A stretch of DNA of 64,000 nt from Macrothele yani (GCA_039090855.1 CM077005.1:20375921-20439920), one strand, 5' to 3'; numbered from the stretch's first letter, positions 49,947 to 60,659 are shown. Translations and numbers: made by a program. The notes: generated by a model not told the origin, from the sequence alone.

Positions 49947-50213
49947 AAAATCCTCCAAATACATGGCGTCAGTAAATAAACAAAGACACCACTCTTTCTA
50001 CGTTTTTAGCAACACACAGCAACCGAAAAATTGTTATTCGGTCACCACTGGGGAATACGTAAGGCTAACGCGCTAGATATCGAGAGATCCGTGGATTCAA
50101 TTCCCCGATGGTAACCGAATAACAATATTTCGGTTGCTGTGTGTTGTTAAAAACGTGGAAAGAGTGATTGATGTCTTTGTTTATTTACTGTCGCCACGTA
50201 TTTGGCGGATTTT
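49947..50213. mobile_element. foldback element with a tRNA-like centre
   Basis: Arms of about 110 bp (49947-50055 and 50100-50213) are reverse complements with few mismatches and share AACACACAGCAACCGAAAAA and GGTCACCACTGGGGAA. The centre AAGGCTAACGCGCTAGATAT CGAGAGATCCGTGGATTC supplies A-box- and B-box-like sequence. Half of a second copy is at 51750-51880. Confidence 0.75.
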
Positions 50214-50259
50214 CACTTTTGGATCTCGCCCTTTGGATTTAACTTCTATAATTACAATA

Positions 50260-51626
50260 CTGTGCAAATTAATTGGGACAAAGTAAAAAATCACTCTTTT
50301 TTCCAAAACTATGCCTTTATATCATTCTATGCCTTGATATACACTGATAAATACCTGTATTAGTATGAAGTATGTCCTCCTTTAGCAGAAATGACTTCTT
50401 GAATTCGTTTTGGCATTGACTCCACTAATTGAATGCACATATTTTTTACTTCATAATCGTGGAACCACACTTTTATAGCATTCGTTACCATGCGTTCTTT
50501 GGTTGTACAGTGCATTTTACCTAAACGTCTCTTCAAAATATTCCACAAGTTTTCTATGGGATTTAAGTCTAGTGAATTTCCAGGCCAATTAAGCAAATGA
50601 ATTTGATTTTCCAGCATGAAATTCTTGACCAATTTCGAATTGTGACATGGGGCCAAGTCATGTTGAAATGTCCCGTCAAAAGTTTGCAAAGAATGGAACA
50701 ATCCTACGTTGTAATATTTCTACGTACTTGGCTGAATTCATCTTACCTTGAACAGGAAGTAAGCTTCCAGTGCCATTTGATGTGAAAAACCCCCAAAAAA
50801 TCTGTTTCAGAGGGTGTTTTACAGTTTGTTTGACATGCTCAGGTCTTAAGGGTTCACAGTTACTTCGCCTAACGACATTTGCTTGGTAACCCTGCACAAA
50901 TAAATGTGTTTAATCACTGAAAATTACCTTTTTCCAGTCTTCAGCAGTCCATGATTTATATTTTTTGCTCCATGCTAAACGTTTTATCTTCATTTTCGCA
51001 TTCAAATATTGTTTTTTCGTTGGTCTTCTTGCCTTCCGGCCAACTTTCGGAAGCCTACGGCGTACAGTTGAATCACTAACATCCCAACCACTAGCCAATA
51101 AATCTCTTTGAAGGTCGGTGCTTGTATTTTTTTGGATTCATTTTACTATTTCTGATTAGATATTTATCGGTTCGTGGAGTTGTTTTTCGTTTTCTTCCAC
51201 ATTTACCTCTCCGTTTCGGAGACGATGATCCAGATGCATTGTATCGCGTAAACAGTCTTGATACACTTGATTTGCCTACACCAACTGCAGAAGCGATATT
51301 TCTCACTGTCATAGAAGTGTGATCCTTCAGAGCAATTATTTTTGCACGCTTCCTTGGGGAAATATCCATTTTTCAAAACGCGAAAGCAACACGTACTCAC
51401 AGAGAGCAAAAACTAACATCCACCTGTCACACACGAAAGCTCACAACTGAAGCTGAAGTGCATATTTCCTGTTTAAAAAGCGGTCAAACCACATTCTTAC
51501 TATCAAGTTCTAACCGTCACACTACCTCACAGCTGATAAAACCGGTTTACGTGGGTTTCCGACATCAACTGGCGATCACATTACAATTCTGAGAAAAAAA
51601 TAGCTTGTCCCAATTAATTTGCACGG
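50260..51626 (-). mobile_element. Tc1-like transposon, complete ends
   Basis: Inverted repeats CTGTGCAAATTAATTGGGAC (50260) and, reversed, CCGTGCAAATTAATTGGGAC (ending 51626) with TA at 50258-50259 and 51627-51628. 1,367 bp with one transposase gene. Confidence 0.9.
50360..51369 (-). pseudogene. Tc1-like transposase (DD34E) with two lesions
   Basis: The start is ATG at 51369 (MDISPRKRAKIIALKDHTSM). Two helix-turn-helix regions (NIASAVGVGKSSVSRLF; VSDSTVRRRLPKVGRK) flank a basic hook (KCGRKRKT). Catalytic: VIFSD (first D), then a TAA in place of the following Glu near 50910; QHDLAPCHNSK (second D); SLDLNPIENLWN (E). One frame change near 50685 separates RRIVPF from HSLQTFDGTFQ. A third small shift occurs near 51091-51098. 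Overall ~335 codons in correct order, so death was recent. Confidence 0.85.
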
Positions 51627-52005
51627 TATAGTAATATATAGCCAGTGCCGTTAATGCCCACCAGATGGAGACGTCTCAGTAGCTGAGCCCATCTGACGGA
51701 TTTATTATGTCAGAAGTTGACTGAAAAGCACACATAGCGCCGTGGATTGTTGGCCCTGTGTTGTAAGGCTAACGCGCTTGGCTAGATATAGAGAGATCCG
51801 TGGAGTCAATTCCCTGGCGGTGACCGAATAACAAATTTTCGGTTGCTGGGTGTTGCTAAAAACGTGGAAAGATTGGTCTCTGTTTATATGCTTAAAATGA
51901 AATAAGAAACGCTCCTTATCTGTTTAAAAAAACACAATTTTCAGGATAAATGTTTTTTAATAACACCGGCACTTCGTGAAACTTATTCGTTCGCATACTA
52001 AACAA
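51627..52005. other. unassigned; contains half a tRNA-centred foldback
   Basis: 51758-51880 repeats the centre and right arm of 49947-50213 (TAAGGCTAACGCGCTTGG, GAGAGATCCGTGGAGTCAAT, then CGGTTGCTGGGTGTTGCTAA). The left arm is missing. The rest is unrecognised. Confidence 0.55.
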
Positions 52006-52276
52006 CAGGGGCGTATTTAAAGGGTGACCAAGGAGACCTTGCCCCCCCGCCCCGAAAGTGTTTCATTTCTTTGTTAAAATGAGACTTGTATTGAATTTTT
52101 TTTTATTTAATGAAAATGCATCAGCTTACAATAGAAAATAATGCTTTAATTTTTTTTCTTCTGTTCATTAACTTTTTCCTGATGGATTTCAAACACTTTC
52201 ATTTTCGGTCGCCCCCTACCCCCGCACCTTCACCCAAAAAAAAAAAATATATTTTTTTTTTATATATACGCCCCTG
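52006..52276. mobile_element. hAT-like MITE with 8-bp duplication
   Basis: Ends CA GGGGCGTATTTA (52006) and TATATACGCCCCTG (to 52276) are short inverted repeats of hAT type. The exact 8-bp target duplication CTAAACAA is at 51998-52005 and 52277-52284. 271 bp, AT-rich centre, no coding sequence. Confidence 0.85.
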
Positions 52277-52284
52277 CTAAACAA

Positions 52285-53071
52285 GCTACGAGAGTTTAAC
52301 CCGCGTCTGGCGTCTCAGTAATTCAGGGTTTAAATGGTTAATATAGTAAAGTAGAAAACAATATTTTGGTTTATGAGAAGGAATTTTAAAAGGTTGGAAA
52401 TGAAAACAAGTATTAATCCGATTTCTGATTAACTCGTTTGAAATGTTAAGGAGCAAGTAAAAATTCCACTTATAGTAAATGGCGATTTAGTTTCTTGCAC
52501 GTACCGGTCGTTTAAAAGATGATGCATCCACCTTGTTGAAAATAATTTCCTACCTTTTGTGGTCTTTACTCAAGTTCAGTGATTCTGAATTACTTTTCAC
52601 CAGAACCCACTTTTTTTTTTTTAATGGGATCGGCCCAGAGGGTGTGAACACTTAATATGGTAAATGTAAGTTACACATCATACTGATACTCATATAAATA
52701 TTATTTTTATTTTAAGATATATAAGTAATGTGAAAATTATAAAATGTACCTTACATAGCGGGCAAACGAAAAAATAGAACACATTTCAGAAATTGGTTAC
52801 TTGTATTAATTTAAAATTACAAACACAATATTTTAAATTTAAATATCAAGAAATTAATGAGAACGGGGGTGATGTCCTTCTGCGATATGTTTAAAATCTG
52901 GAGTATAGGCTGCAGTCAACAAAAATAAACCCCCCCAAAAAATGTTTATACTGTTTTACATGATAAATATTGATAAACATTTTTTTCCTATCTAATTTAT
53001 TACTACAAAACTTATGATGTTGATAAAGAATAAAAATTGTAGCATTTATTCACAATTAAATTATTATTTAG
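52285..53071. other. no recognised feature
   Basis: Very AT-rich (long A/T runs near 52610 and 52700-52860). No gene or element ends recognised. Confidence 0.5.
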
Positions 53072-53116
53072 CATCGACTAGTTTCGCAAAGCGTTTGGCT
53101 CGGTATCGTCAGGACG
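53072..53116 (-). ncRNA. hammerhead ribozyme-like motif, core mutated
   Basis: The minus strand reads CGTC CTGACGA T ACCGAGC CAAAC GCTTTGC GAAAC TA GTC GATG. The layout equals 54106-54150, but the core CTGATGA is CTGACGA and stem II has two mismatches. Probably weak or inactive. Confidence 0.45.
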
Positions 53117-53137
53117 ATAGGAGCATAAACATTCAAA

Positions 53138-53491
53138 TCACTGTGACGTCATCAGAGTTCTGACGGTCACAGATTTTGGTGAGTTGTTCCACGCGCTTGA
53201 AAGACATATAGTAGACGTTATGTCGTTGACAAGCTGTGAAGAGTTCTGGTATATATGGAAAGCTTCTAACACATTAAGCTTAGTAGTTGAATCAGGTTTA
53301 TCAATAAGTGTAGCGTTTTCGAACAAAAATTTATGGTTATTTTTGTGACAATGCTGGGCTATAGACGATTTCTTCTGTTTATAGTTCCGTACGTAGGTCT
53401 TGTGTTCCTTCACACGGAAACTTAAAGCCCTGCGGGTCTTTCCTATATATGAAAGTCCACATTCACAAGGTATATGACATATATAGAACAA
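53138..53491 (-). CDS. GIY-YIG endonuclease domain of a Penelope-like element
   Basis: 117 codons: FYICHIPCECGLSYIGKTRR holds the Cys-rich lead and the YIG block of GIY-YIG nucleases. LSFRVKEHKTYV supplies the conserved Arg and His, SSIAQHCHKNNHKF a CCHH-like zinc motif, and LNVLEAFHIYQNS the conserved Glu. In the family this domain sits after the RT and nicks target DNA. The RT portion is missing (the frame begins at the truncation), so it is a fragment, though its catalytic residues appear intact. Confidence 0.75.
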   Translation of the reverse strand: MFYICHIPCECGLSYIGKTRRALSFRVKEHKTYVRNYKQKKSSIAQHCHKNNHKFLFENATLIDKPDSTTKLNVLEAFHIYQNSSQLVNDITSTICLSSAWNNSPKSVTVRTLMTSQ

Positions 53492-53702
53492 ACCCGCCGA
53501 GCTTTAAGTTTCCGTGTGGAGGAACAGAAGACCGACGTACCGAACTATGAACTGAAGAGGTCGTCTATAGCCCAACATTGTCACGAAAATAACCATATTT
53601 TTTTGTTTGGAAACGCCACGCTTATTGATAAGCCTGATTCGACTATCAAGCGTAATATATTAGAAGCTTTCTACATATACCGGAACTCTTTACTCCTTGT
53701 CA

Positions 53703-54005
53703 TATCAGATCATATTTTAGAAAGGGAGTGCCTGACCCCAGGTCTTAAACAACCCTTAGAAATAGGAAAATAGGAGATTTGTGCTGGAGTGTCCGATAGG
53801 AAAGAGCCACGGAAGTGAGGTAGAAAGGGGGAGGAAGACATTCTTATTTATTATCGGGGGCCAGTACCCGGGATCCGACGGCTTAACGTGCCCATACGGC
53901 GGATATTTAGTGGTTCGAAAGTTCGTACCTGCCTGGGATCGAACCTGAGGTATCTCCGTGGCAGTCATGAACGTTTACCACTAGGCCATCCGTGGCCCCT
54001 TCACG
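53703..54005 (-). mobile_element. SINE-B, full copy with target duplication
   Basis: The minus strand starts GGCCACGGATGGCCTAGTGG (A box), with B box AGGTTCGATCCCAGGC, and a body like 14738-15048. The target duplication CCTTGTCA is at 53695-53702 and 54006-54013. It defines the family's ends; length about 300 bp. Confidence 0.88.
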
Positions 54006-54105
54006 CCTTGTCAACGACATAACGTCTACTCCATTTCTTTCAACCTCGTGGAAACACTCATCAAAATCCGTGATGTCACAATGATTTAAAAGATAACGCT
54101 TCATT

Positions 54106-54150
54106 CGTCCTGATGATGCCGAGCCAAACGCTCTGCGAAACTAGTCGATG
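54106..54150 (+). ncRNA. hammerhead ribozyme-like motif
   Basis: CGTC (stem I) CTGATGA (core) T GCCGAGC CAAAC GCTCTGC (stem II, one mismatch) GAA (core) AC TA GT (2-bp stem III) C, then GATG (stem I partner). Cleavage would fall after C54146. Very short stem III is a known feature of hammerheads in Penelope-like elements. One extra U between core and stem II departs from the textbook form. Prediction from sequence only. Confidence 0.55.
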
Positions 54151-54190
54151 TTAAATAAACATTTAATTGTGAATAAACGTTGCTATTTTT

Positions 54191-54623
54191 ATTCTACATT
54201 CTTTTTTTGTTTTACATGTGGATTTTATTCTTTTTCGTTTTAATTTTTTATCGTGGGCCCTATTTGGCTCGCGTGCCACCTATTGAGAACCAGTGCTCTA
54301 TTTCTTATTGCTTAAAAAGGAAGAAAAGTGAGGGAAGAAATGGGGATATTTCGCGCATGCCGCGAATGAGTGTGGGGGAAGTTGCCCCTCTTCCCCAGCG
54401 GTTCGGACGCCTCTATTTTAAACTATTGGGCCGCTCTTTAGCTCATTGATGCCCTTGCACTGATATATTCCAACCAACCAACCAGTGTCTCACCCAGAAT
54501 TTATTTACGGGGGTAGCTCATAATATTGAAAATGCAAATTAGAATAACGCAGGAAAAACATCTCCGAAAATATTGGGAAGCGATTATTTGTAAAATATAT
54601 GTTTAGAAACATGTATACAAATA
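54191..54623. other. no recognised feature
   Basis: Includes GGGCCCTATTTGGCTCGCGT and CTATTGAGAACCAGTGCTC, phrases resembling hAT element ends, but no paired end was found. A frame at 54180-54449 lacks any domain. Confidence 0.4.
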
Positions 54624-55896
54624 CACTGACGGAAAAAAAAATCCCAACACCAAGAAGGGGTTGTGTTAGATAAACGACAGTTAGTAGGCGGTGAGAGTAT
54701 ATCTGTAAGATGACGTCTATGCAAATTTCGCGACACCATTATCAACAGCTCACGGAGTTTGAACGAGGTCGTGTAATAAGGCTACGAGAAGGTGGATTTT
54801 CTTTCCGCAATATTGCAGAACGACTTGGCAGGAATGTAGCCACTGTGCATGATTGTTGGCAGCAGTGGTCAAGGGAAGGTACTGCCTCAAGAAGACTGGG
54901 TTCCGGCCGGCCACGTGACACTGCTGAGAGGGAAGACCGCCGTGTATGGCGTATGGCCGTGGCGCATCATACCGCGTCTGCGGCAGCAATTCGAGCTGCA
55001 GTGGCCACCACAGTGACACAACGAACTGTTACAAATCGGTTACTTGAAGCACAGCTCCGAGCCAGACGCCCTGTAGCGTGCATTCCACTTACTCCAAACC
55101 ACTGCCGTTTGCGACGTCAGTGGTGTCAAGCTAGAGCTCATTGGAGGACGGAGTGGAGATCTGTTGTGTTTTCTGATGAAAGCCGGTTCTGCCTGGGTGC
55201 CAGTGATGGCCGTGTGTTGGTTAGAAGGAGGCCATTTGAGCGCCTGCAACCAACCTGTCTGCGGTCGAGACACACTGGACCTACACCTGGAGTTATGGTC
55301 TGGGGGCAATTTCCTATGACAGCAGGAGCACTCTCGTGGTTATCCCACGCACCCTGACGGCACAGTTGTACGTCGGTCTGGTGATTCAACCTGTTGTGCT
55401 ACCATTCATGAACAGCTTTGCAGGGGTGTTTTCCAACAGGATAACGCTCGCTCGCATACCGCCGTTGTAACCCAACATGCTCTATAGAGTGTCGACATGT
55501 TGCCGTGGCCTGCTAGATCACCAGATCTTTCATCAATCGAGAACGTATGGGACATCATTGGACGACAACTCCAGCGTCACCCCCAACCAGCATTAACCGT
55601 CCCTGTATTAACCGACCAAGCGCAACAGGCATGGAACTCCATCCCACAAACTGACATCCAGCACCTGTACGACACAATGCATGAACGTTTGCGTGCTTGC
55701 ATTCAACATTCTGGCGGTTACACCGGTTATTAATGTGCCAGCATTTCACATTTAAAATGGCTCTTCTCGCGCTTACATTAAGCTGTGATCTTGAAACCTT
55801 AATCGATTAAATATGTTACCTATATAAATGTATTGCCGCCATTTCATTCCTCTACAACTATTTTTTCGTGGTGTTGGGATTTTTTTCCCGTCAGTG
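54624..55896 (+). mobile_element. Tc1-like transposon, complete ends
   Basis: Inverted repeats CACTGACGGAAAAAAAAATC (54624) and, reversed, CACTGACGGGAAAAAAATCC (ending 55896), TA at 54622-54623 and 55897-55898. The gene is on the plus strand. Confidence 0.9.
54710..55733 (+). pseudogene. Tc1-like transposase (DD34E), broken in the middle
   Basis: ATG at 54710 (MTSMQISRHHYQQLTEFERG). Helix-turn-helix (FSFRNIAERLGRNVATVHDC), GSGRPRDT hook, and second DNA-binding domain to residue ~135. Catalytic: VVFSDESRF (first D). The frame changes at about 55340 (after TAGALSWL). VFQQDNARSHTAVV (second D) is readable near 55429-55470, a TAG follows at 55484, and WPARSPDLSSIENVWD (third, E) starts at 55503. 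The C-terminus runs to a stop at 55731. The usual NPIE is SSIE. Confidence 0.85.
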
Positions 55897-55898
55897 TA

Positions 55899-56785
55899 TA
55901 TTTAAAGCGGCGTTGGTAAATTGCGGCGAGAGCCTCGGTAGTCCCGAAGTCCATAGGTAAATTGCTGCAATAGACTAAGGGAAGGGTAGATGACGGTAGC
56001 TTAGGATTTACCTGCCACTACATAGGCAAACTGCGGCTAAAGCTTATGGGAAGGGAAGACAACACAAAACATAATAGCCTACATCTTTATAGTAATGAAA
56101 ATCAATTAATATTTCCAAGTTAAATATCTGTTTTTATGGTTACTATCAGAGGAATAAAAAAGAAACTGTTGCCTTACCGAAACGGAAGAGAGAATGATGA
56201 AGTAGCACTGTCGTCACATATACAAAACATGAATATGCATAATTTATTACGCTTTTGAGGAAAATTGATTACAGCTAATTTCATTTCTCTTTTAAAAGTC
56301 ACTCTCGGCTTATCCCAAAAATTTATATTTTGAAAAATATGATGCAAATTTCACCAATTCAAGTCTGTTCATACATCTCCCTCTATAATAGATTTTCTTA
56401 AACATTTCTTTCTTTTTCATGGCAGTTTTGGATTTCTTTCTGCGAGTGACATTACCTGAGCTTTGGATTTTGGTATATGTTTGAGTTTGAAAAAGTTTCA
56501 GAACTTCTATGCAGTTATATATAAGCTTGAATGGGGATGATAAAAGTGAGTATTAAACGGGGCATGAAAAGACTCGCATGCATTCGTCGTGTGTTTTGTT
56601 GATGCCTGGCAATTCAGCATTTCTTCAACACAAGAAGTGTCCTTATCTGTGAAGATCTCTAAAGTGCCAGAATTTTCTTTCACAGCAGTGTTTATTATCT
56701 TTCATGGAAGTTCAGAAATCTCCTGTTTAGCTTTTCGCCCCAATTTTCTTGTGGGGTTGCAATGACCTAGAACGTCTGAGGATTA
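55899..56785. other. no recognised feature
   Basis: Contains a diffuse repeat (CATAGGTAAATTGCTGCAAT / CATAGGCAAACTGCGGCTAA, about 95 bp apart, with AAGGGAAGGGTAGA / ATGGGAAGGGAAGA). No gene seen. Confidence 0.5.
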
Positions 56786-56800
56786 AAGGGAATTATTTAG

Positions 56801-57091
56801 CTGCGATTTACCCCACACCCATATAAGCTGCGATTTACCCTACACCCATATAAAGAGAAGCAGCCAAAAACAAAGAATGATGGGCCAAGTGATACTTCAT
56901 GGGAAGAGCCCAAGCCTCCTAGGCCATCCCCACTGAGTGCACCAGTGCAACCAACAGGTAGAAAATGGAATAATTTTGTATCCCTAATTTTAAAAGTCAG
57001 ACCTGAGAAAAACAACATAATTGCGTTGCATAGCTATATTTGCGAGTCTGATGATCCGCGTATATTCCGCTGCATACACAGTAAAAAATAA
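56801..57091 (+). pseudogene. possible coding fragment, unknown
   Basis: A plus-strand frame without ATG, from an in-frame TAG at 56798 to TAA at 57089, reads KEKQPKTKNDGPSDTSWEEP, then KPPRPSPLSAPVQPTGRKWN and LKVRPEKNNIIALHSYICES. The composition looks protein-like. It runs into the left end of the family E element. TTATTTAG before 56801 could be an acceptor. A 26-bp unit (GCTGCGATTTACCC...CCATATAA) is duplicated at its start. No family recognised. Confidence 0.22.
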
Positions 57092-58703
57092 GTGGTGTGA
57101 ATTCACGGAAAATTCTTGAAAATAACGTGCAGCAAAGTTGACGGTAGGTGTCCGTGTTTTTCAGAAATTTCCGTTTTTAAAAGTGCCCGTTTATTTTAAC
57201 TTCCGTAGTCAGAAATTCCGTTTATTTCAGAAAAATCCATTTCAGGTTTTCCGGTATTTAAACTGAAATTCCGCAAAATTGACGACCCTGTATTTTCAAT
57301 CTTTTACCCAGATATTCATTCCGCTCCACTCAGGATTAAATCTGCGCAGCTTGGACTGGTTTAACAGGTAACGCACGCCTTTAACCATTGAACCACAGAC
57401 ATTCGGAAATTCGAATCACGTACATCATAAAACAAACTGAGCGACAATGATTTCTTTTTTTTTTTTTTCTTGTCGTTAATACGAGTGATTTAGTCATTTT
57501 ATGTTCTGTTCGAGCTTATTATTTTTCTGAATAGGTTTGAAATATTGTTTTTTCTATAGGACTTTTCACAAATTAAACATTTTTCATCCTGATTTTTCGA
57601 AGAAAGAAAATGCAACTTTATTTTTTAAACTGACAAAAACTTTCACTTATCTTTTAAAAAGGTGAAATGTACTTTTTATAGTATTATTTCACAAGAAAAA
57701 AAAACCTCCTAACAATAAAATTTACTAGATAGCTATAATAACTTTTGTCTTAAGTTGACCAAAGATTGATACATAGACATCGTATAATCATCTGTACAAT
57801 AAGTTAAGTACCCAGTTTCTTACAGTAACACAATATATATAATAAATAGGTGGCACACAAAATAGGGGAGAGGAGAAGAACTATCCTGTGCCGCAATAAA
57901 CAAAATTCATGCGATATACTATGCACAATATCCGATCTCGCTACGGAACTTCAAAATTCGACAGACGAGTGAAATTTAAAAGTTAATCAAACCTCAAGTA
58001 TTCTCACCAATCGCTCCTATCAACGGTAATTTCTCGTCATACGCATACGGAAAAAGTGAGAACGGAGTTTTTCCGTTAACATACGAAAGGAATTACGGAA
58101 AGGTTTCTGAAACTTCAGAATTTTCACTTGGTACGAAAAATCCGTGAAATTCAGGGTTCTTTCTGTCATTTCACGGAAAAGGTTGTATCAGAAATATTCT
58201 TCGTTAAGGTGGTTCCACCTAAAATCTCTGCCTTATGTTTCCAATGGTGAAACTTCTTTACATATTTTCTTCGCAATTAATGTATTCCCAAGGGTGAAAA
58301 TTTGCATATCCATAAAACTAACTTTAAGTTATAGCATGGGATACTCAATACTTGCTAAAACATAACCATAATTATATTAAAAATCAATCATTTTGTTTTG
58401 AGTAATGTTCAGAACTGTTAATAGATGTCGCGACCTGTATATTGATGACGTCAGTAGACAAACAAATGTTGGATTGCTTAATTATGGTTATGTTTTAGCA
58501 AGTATTAGGTATCCCATGCTATAACTTAAAGTTAATTTTATCGATGTGCAAATTTTCATCCTTGGGAATACATTAATTGCGAAGAAAATATGTAAAGAAG
58601 TTTTACCATTGAAAACATAAGGTAGAGGTTTTAGGTGGAACCGCCTTAATTCACGAAAGAAATGACTGAAAGTGGCTCGTGAATTTCACAAAATTGTTTA
58701 GTG
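57077..58703. mobile_element. family E element, complete ends
   Basis: CACAGTAAAAAATAAGTGGT at the left and, reversed, CACTAAACAATTTTGTGAAA at the right (ending 58703) with TA at 57075-57076 and 58704-58705. Subterminal AATTCACG on both sides. Non-autonomous; the interior has TTCCGT/ACGGAA-rich blocks and a decayed tRNA-like stretch (57360-57400). A TTAA foldback is nested in it. Partial copies: 38730-39760 and 47515-48106. Confidence 0.7.
58208..58645. mobile_element. foldback MITE with TTAA duplication
   Basis: Arms of about 175 bp start GGTGGTTCCACCTAAAATCT (58208) and, reversed, GGCGGTTCCACCTAAAACCT (ending 58645), with exact TTAA at 58204-58207 and 58646-58649. TTAA is the piggyBac-type target. 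The centre (58395-58470) is unique. A solo arm occurs at 39107-39222. Inserted within family E. Confidence 0.88.
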
Positions 58704-58705
58704 TA

Positions 58706-59054
58706 ATTCCGCACTAGGAGGAGAAAATCTATTTATATTAATCTGAATTTTTTTTTCTGGTCTGCTACCATTATGACGAAGAATTAATTTTGCTATTCAT
58801 TCCTCAGATTTCCTTGATGCACAATTTCTTCGCTAAATTCCGTGAATGTAAATTTCTACTGAAACGGTACTCTGCTTTTGGAAGTCGCATTATTAAATTT
58901 TTTTTTGCATTGGAATATGTAATTCTAGGTGACTAAATCACCAACCGAGCTAAAACTCTAAGTGTGATCAGACAGCATCTGGCGAGTATACATTTAAAAA
59001 AAAGGGTACTCAATAAGATTTCAGTCTTTCTTTTCTTTCTTTCTTTTGTTTTGG
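58706..59054. other. no recognised feature
   Basis: AT-rich, short T runs; nothing recognised. Confidence 0.5.
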
Positions 59055-59252
59055 TGATTAAAATGCACCATGAACAACTCAACTCGAAATGTTAAAAGCA
59101 GTCGACCGTCCCTAATTTAGAGCTACTTTTTCCAGAGAAAAAGGCCAGAGCCGGACAAGCATACCACTCATGACTCATCCCGGTAATGATCCCGGCCCCA
59201 TCTCTGAAGAGTAATAAGAACCCAGCGACTCACACGCTCGGACTCCTGGGCT
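59055..59252 (-). mobile_element. SINE-A, very old copy
   Basis: Minus strand; recognisable CCATGAACAACTCAA, CGACCGTCCCTAATTTAG and a broken B-box region (CCCGGTAATGATCCCGG on the plus strand). More than 20% changed by eye. Confidence 0.65.
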
Positions 59253-59999
59253 TCTTAGTCTTCAAAAATATTAGATAGACTGAGCTTTATATGATTGATT
59301 ACTACTTCTAGTTTCCATGTAAAGGAAAAGTTCACTACGAGATAGATACCCGGAAATTTATACGAAATATTGCCCAAGTTCTCCGTTTTGCGGGAAAAGA
59401 GAAATTCTACTCTTACAGGCCAGGATACCACAGCTTAGGAATTTCCCTTAGATGAATCACAAGAAGAAACGCTCGCAGGAAGCTGCACAAAAAAGTTTCC
59501 GTGTAAAAAATTTTTGGTCCAATCGCTGCAGCGTTGTTGCTTCGATCACGTGCCTGATGCATGCCCGGGTGATGGGAAGAAACACATAGCGCTATTTCTG
59601 CTTCTGAGGACCAGATTTGTAGGTGTTTATCTTGACCTCTCCGTTCCCTATTGCGAAACTGAGTTTTATTTGCAGAATAGAGAAACCTCTTTCACCCTTC
59701 ATAAACATTTTGCTCAAAAGGAAAAAAGAAACGAACAGCACTTTATAAATTAGATGTAAGCTTCGGATTAAAAGCACTGAGCAGAAATTATTGCTGTCGC
59801 TATTGAAACTGCGCATCAATAATCGCAAAAATTTTCGTCTTTTTTTTTTTCTCTTGGTATAGTTTTAAAGCTAAATGGCATAAATGTACGCATTTTTGTA
59901 TTTGGCACATAGGCGCCGACTAGGGGAGGGGGGAGGGGAATCTTACCCCTCCAATAATTTTACTGCATGTGGAGCGCCCATTCAATATTTTTCGTCCTG
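59253..59999. other. no recognised feature
   Basis: The frame 59514-59753 has no ATG-led domain or recognised motif. A G-rich stretch lies at 59923-59940. Confidence 0.5.
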
Positions 60000-60480
60000 T
60001 TTAATTAAATCATTTTGGCCTCATAAGGTGGACCGTGCTCCACTTTGAGTCCAAAACGATTTGTTTCGGAAAAAATTAATAAATAATAAAATTAACAAAA
60101 CTTTCCCCCATATTCAGCATTACTCATTTGATAAGAAACTGATTGCCTGCCCCGTATTGTGTTTGACAATTCTTGTGATATGTAGAAAATGGTTAAAACA
60201 ATTATTAAAAGTAAAAATAAAACTACAGAAACGTATAATCTCTAGCGCCTTTAATTTTTGCGCTAATTTCTCTTTTTTTTTTTTTTTTTTTTTACAGAAT
60301 CACAGGCTGAATTTTATTTTTAAAAATAATATTCAGCAAAAAAATATTTCTATTTCCTTATTCATTCGTTCTGTGCTGGTTTGTTTTCATTCTGTATTTC
60401 TGCACGGTTATGTTGTCGCTGTTCACATAACGTTTGCATTTCACTTGATATTTAAAACCGCTGGCTCTTGGGTATTCACC
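60000..60480 (+). repeat. family F repeat, copy 2
   Basis: Matches 48240-48710 inverted (GGCCTCATAAGGTGGA, GTATTGTGTTTGACAAT, GAAACGTATAATCTCT, CAGGCTGAATTTTATTTTTA). It has a T21 tract at 60272-60292. The frame 60061-60483 is not a recognisable gene. Confidence 0.6.
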
Positions 60481-60659
60481 TAATTTTTTTAATTTTATGT
60501 AAAATTATGTCGAAAACTGGAAGCGAGATTTTGTAACTATCATAATACTTTCCTGTAACGAAGGTATGAGAAAGTAAAAACTACTCACGCTCTCTTTGAG
60601 TGGAAATAAGGAACTTTTAAACTCAAAGGGACGTAATTTCAAGGCTCGCCCTTCCAAAT

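Larger units (their letters stand above)
53072..53491 (-). mobile_element. Penelope-like element, 3' end, copy 1
   Basis: The minus strand carries the GIY-YIG endonuclease end (53491-53138), a short 3' leader and a hammerhead-like motif (53116-53072), then an AT-rich tail. A second, inverted copy starts in the same junction (53474-53500). Confidence 0.75.
53474..54190 (+). mobile_element. Penelope-like element, 3' end, copy 2
   Basis: Plus strand: a GIY-YIG fragment (53480-53702) without its first residues (YIEQTRRALSFRVEEQ, SSIAQHCHENNHIF, ILEAFYIYRNS), then the 3' leader resumes after a SINE-B at 54006 (CCTTGTCAACGACATAACGT), then a hammerhead-like motif and an AT-rich end. It lies back to back with copy 1, with which it shares about 80-85% by eye. 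YIG has become YIE, so the nuclease is likely dead. Confidence 0.75.
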
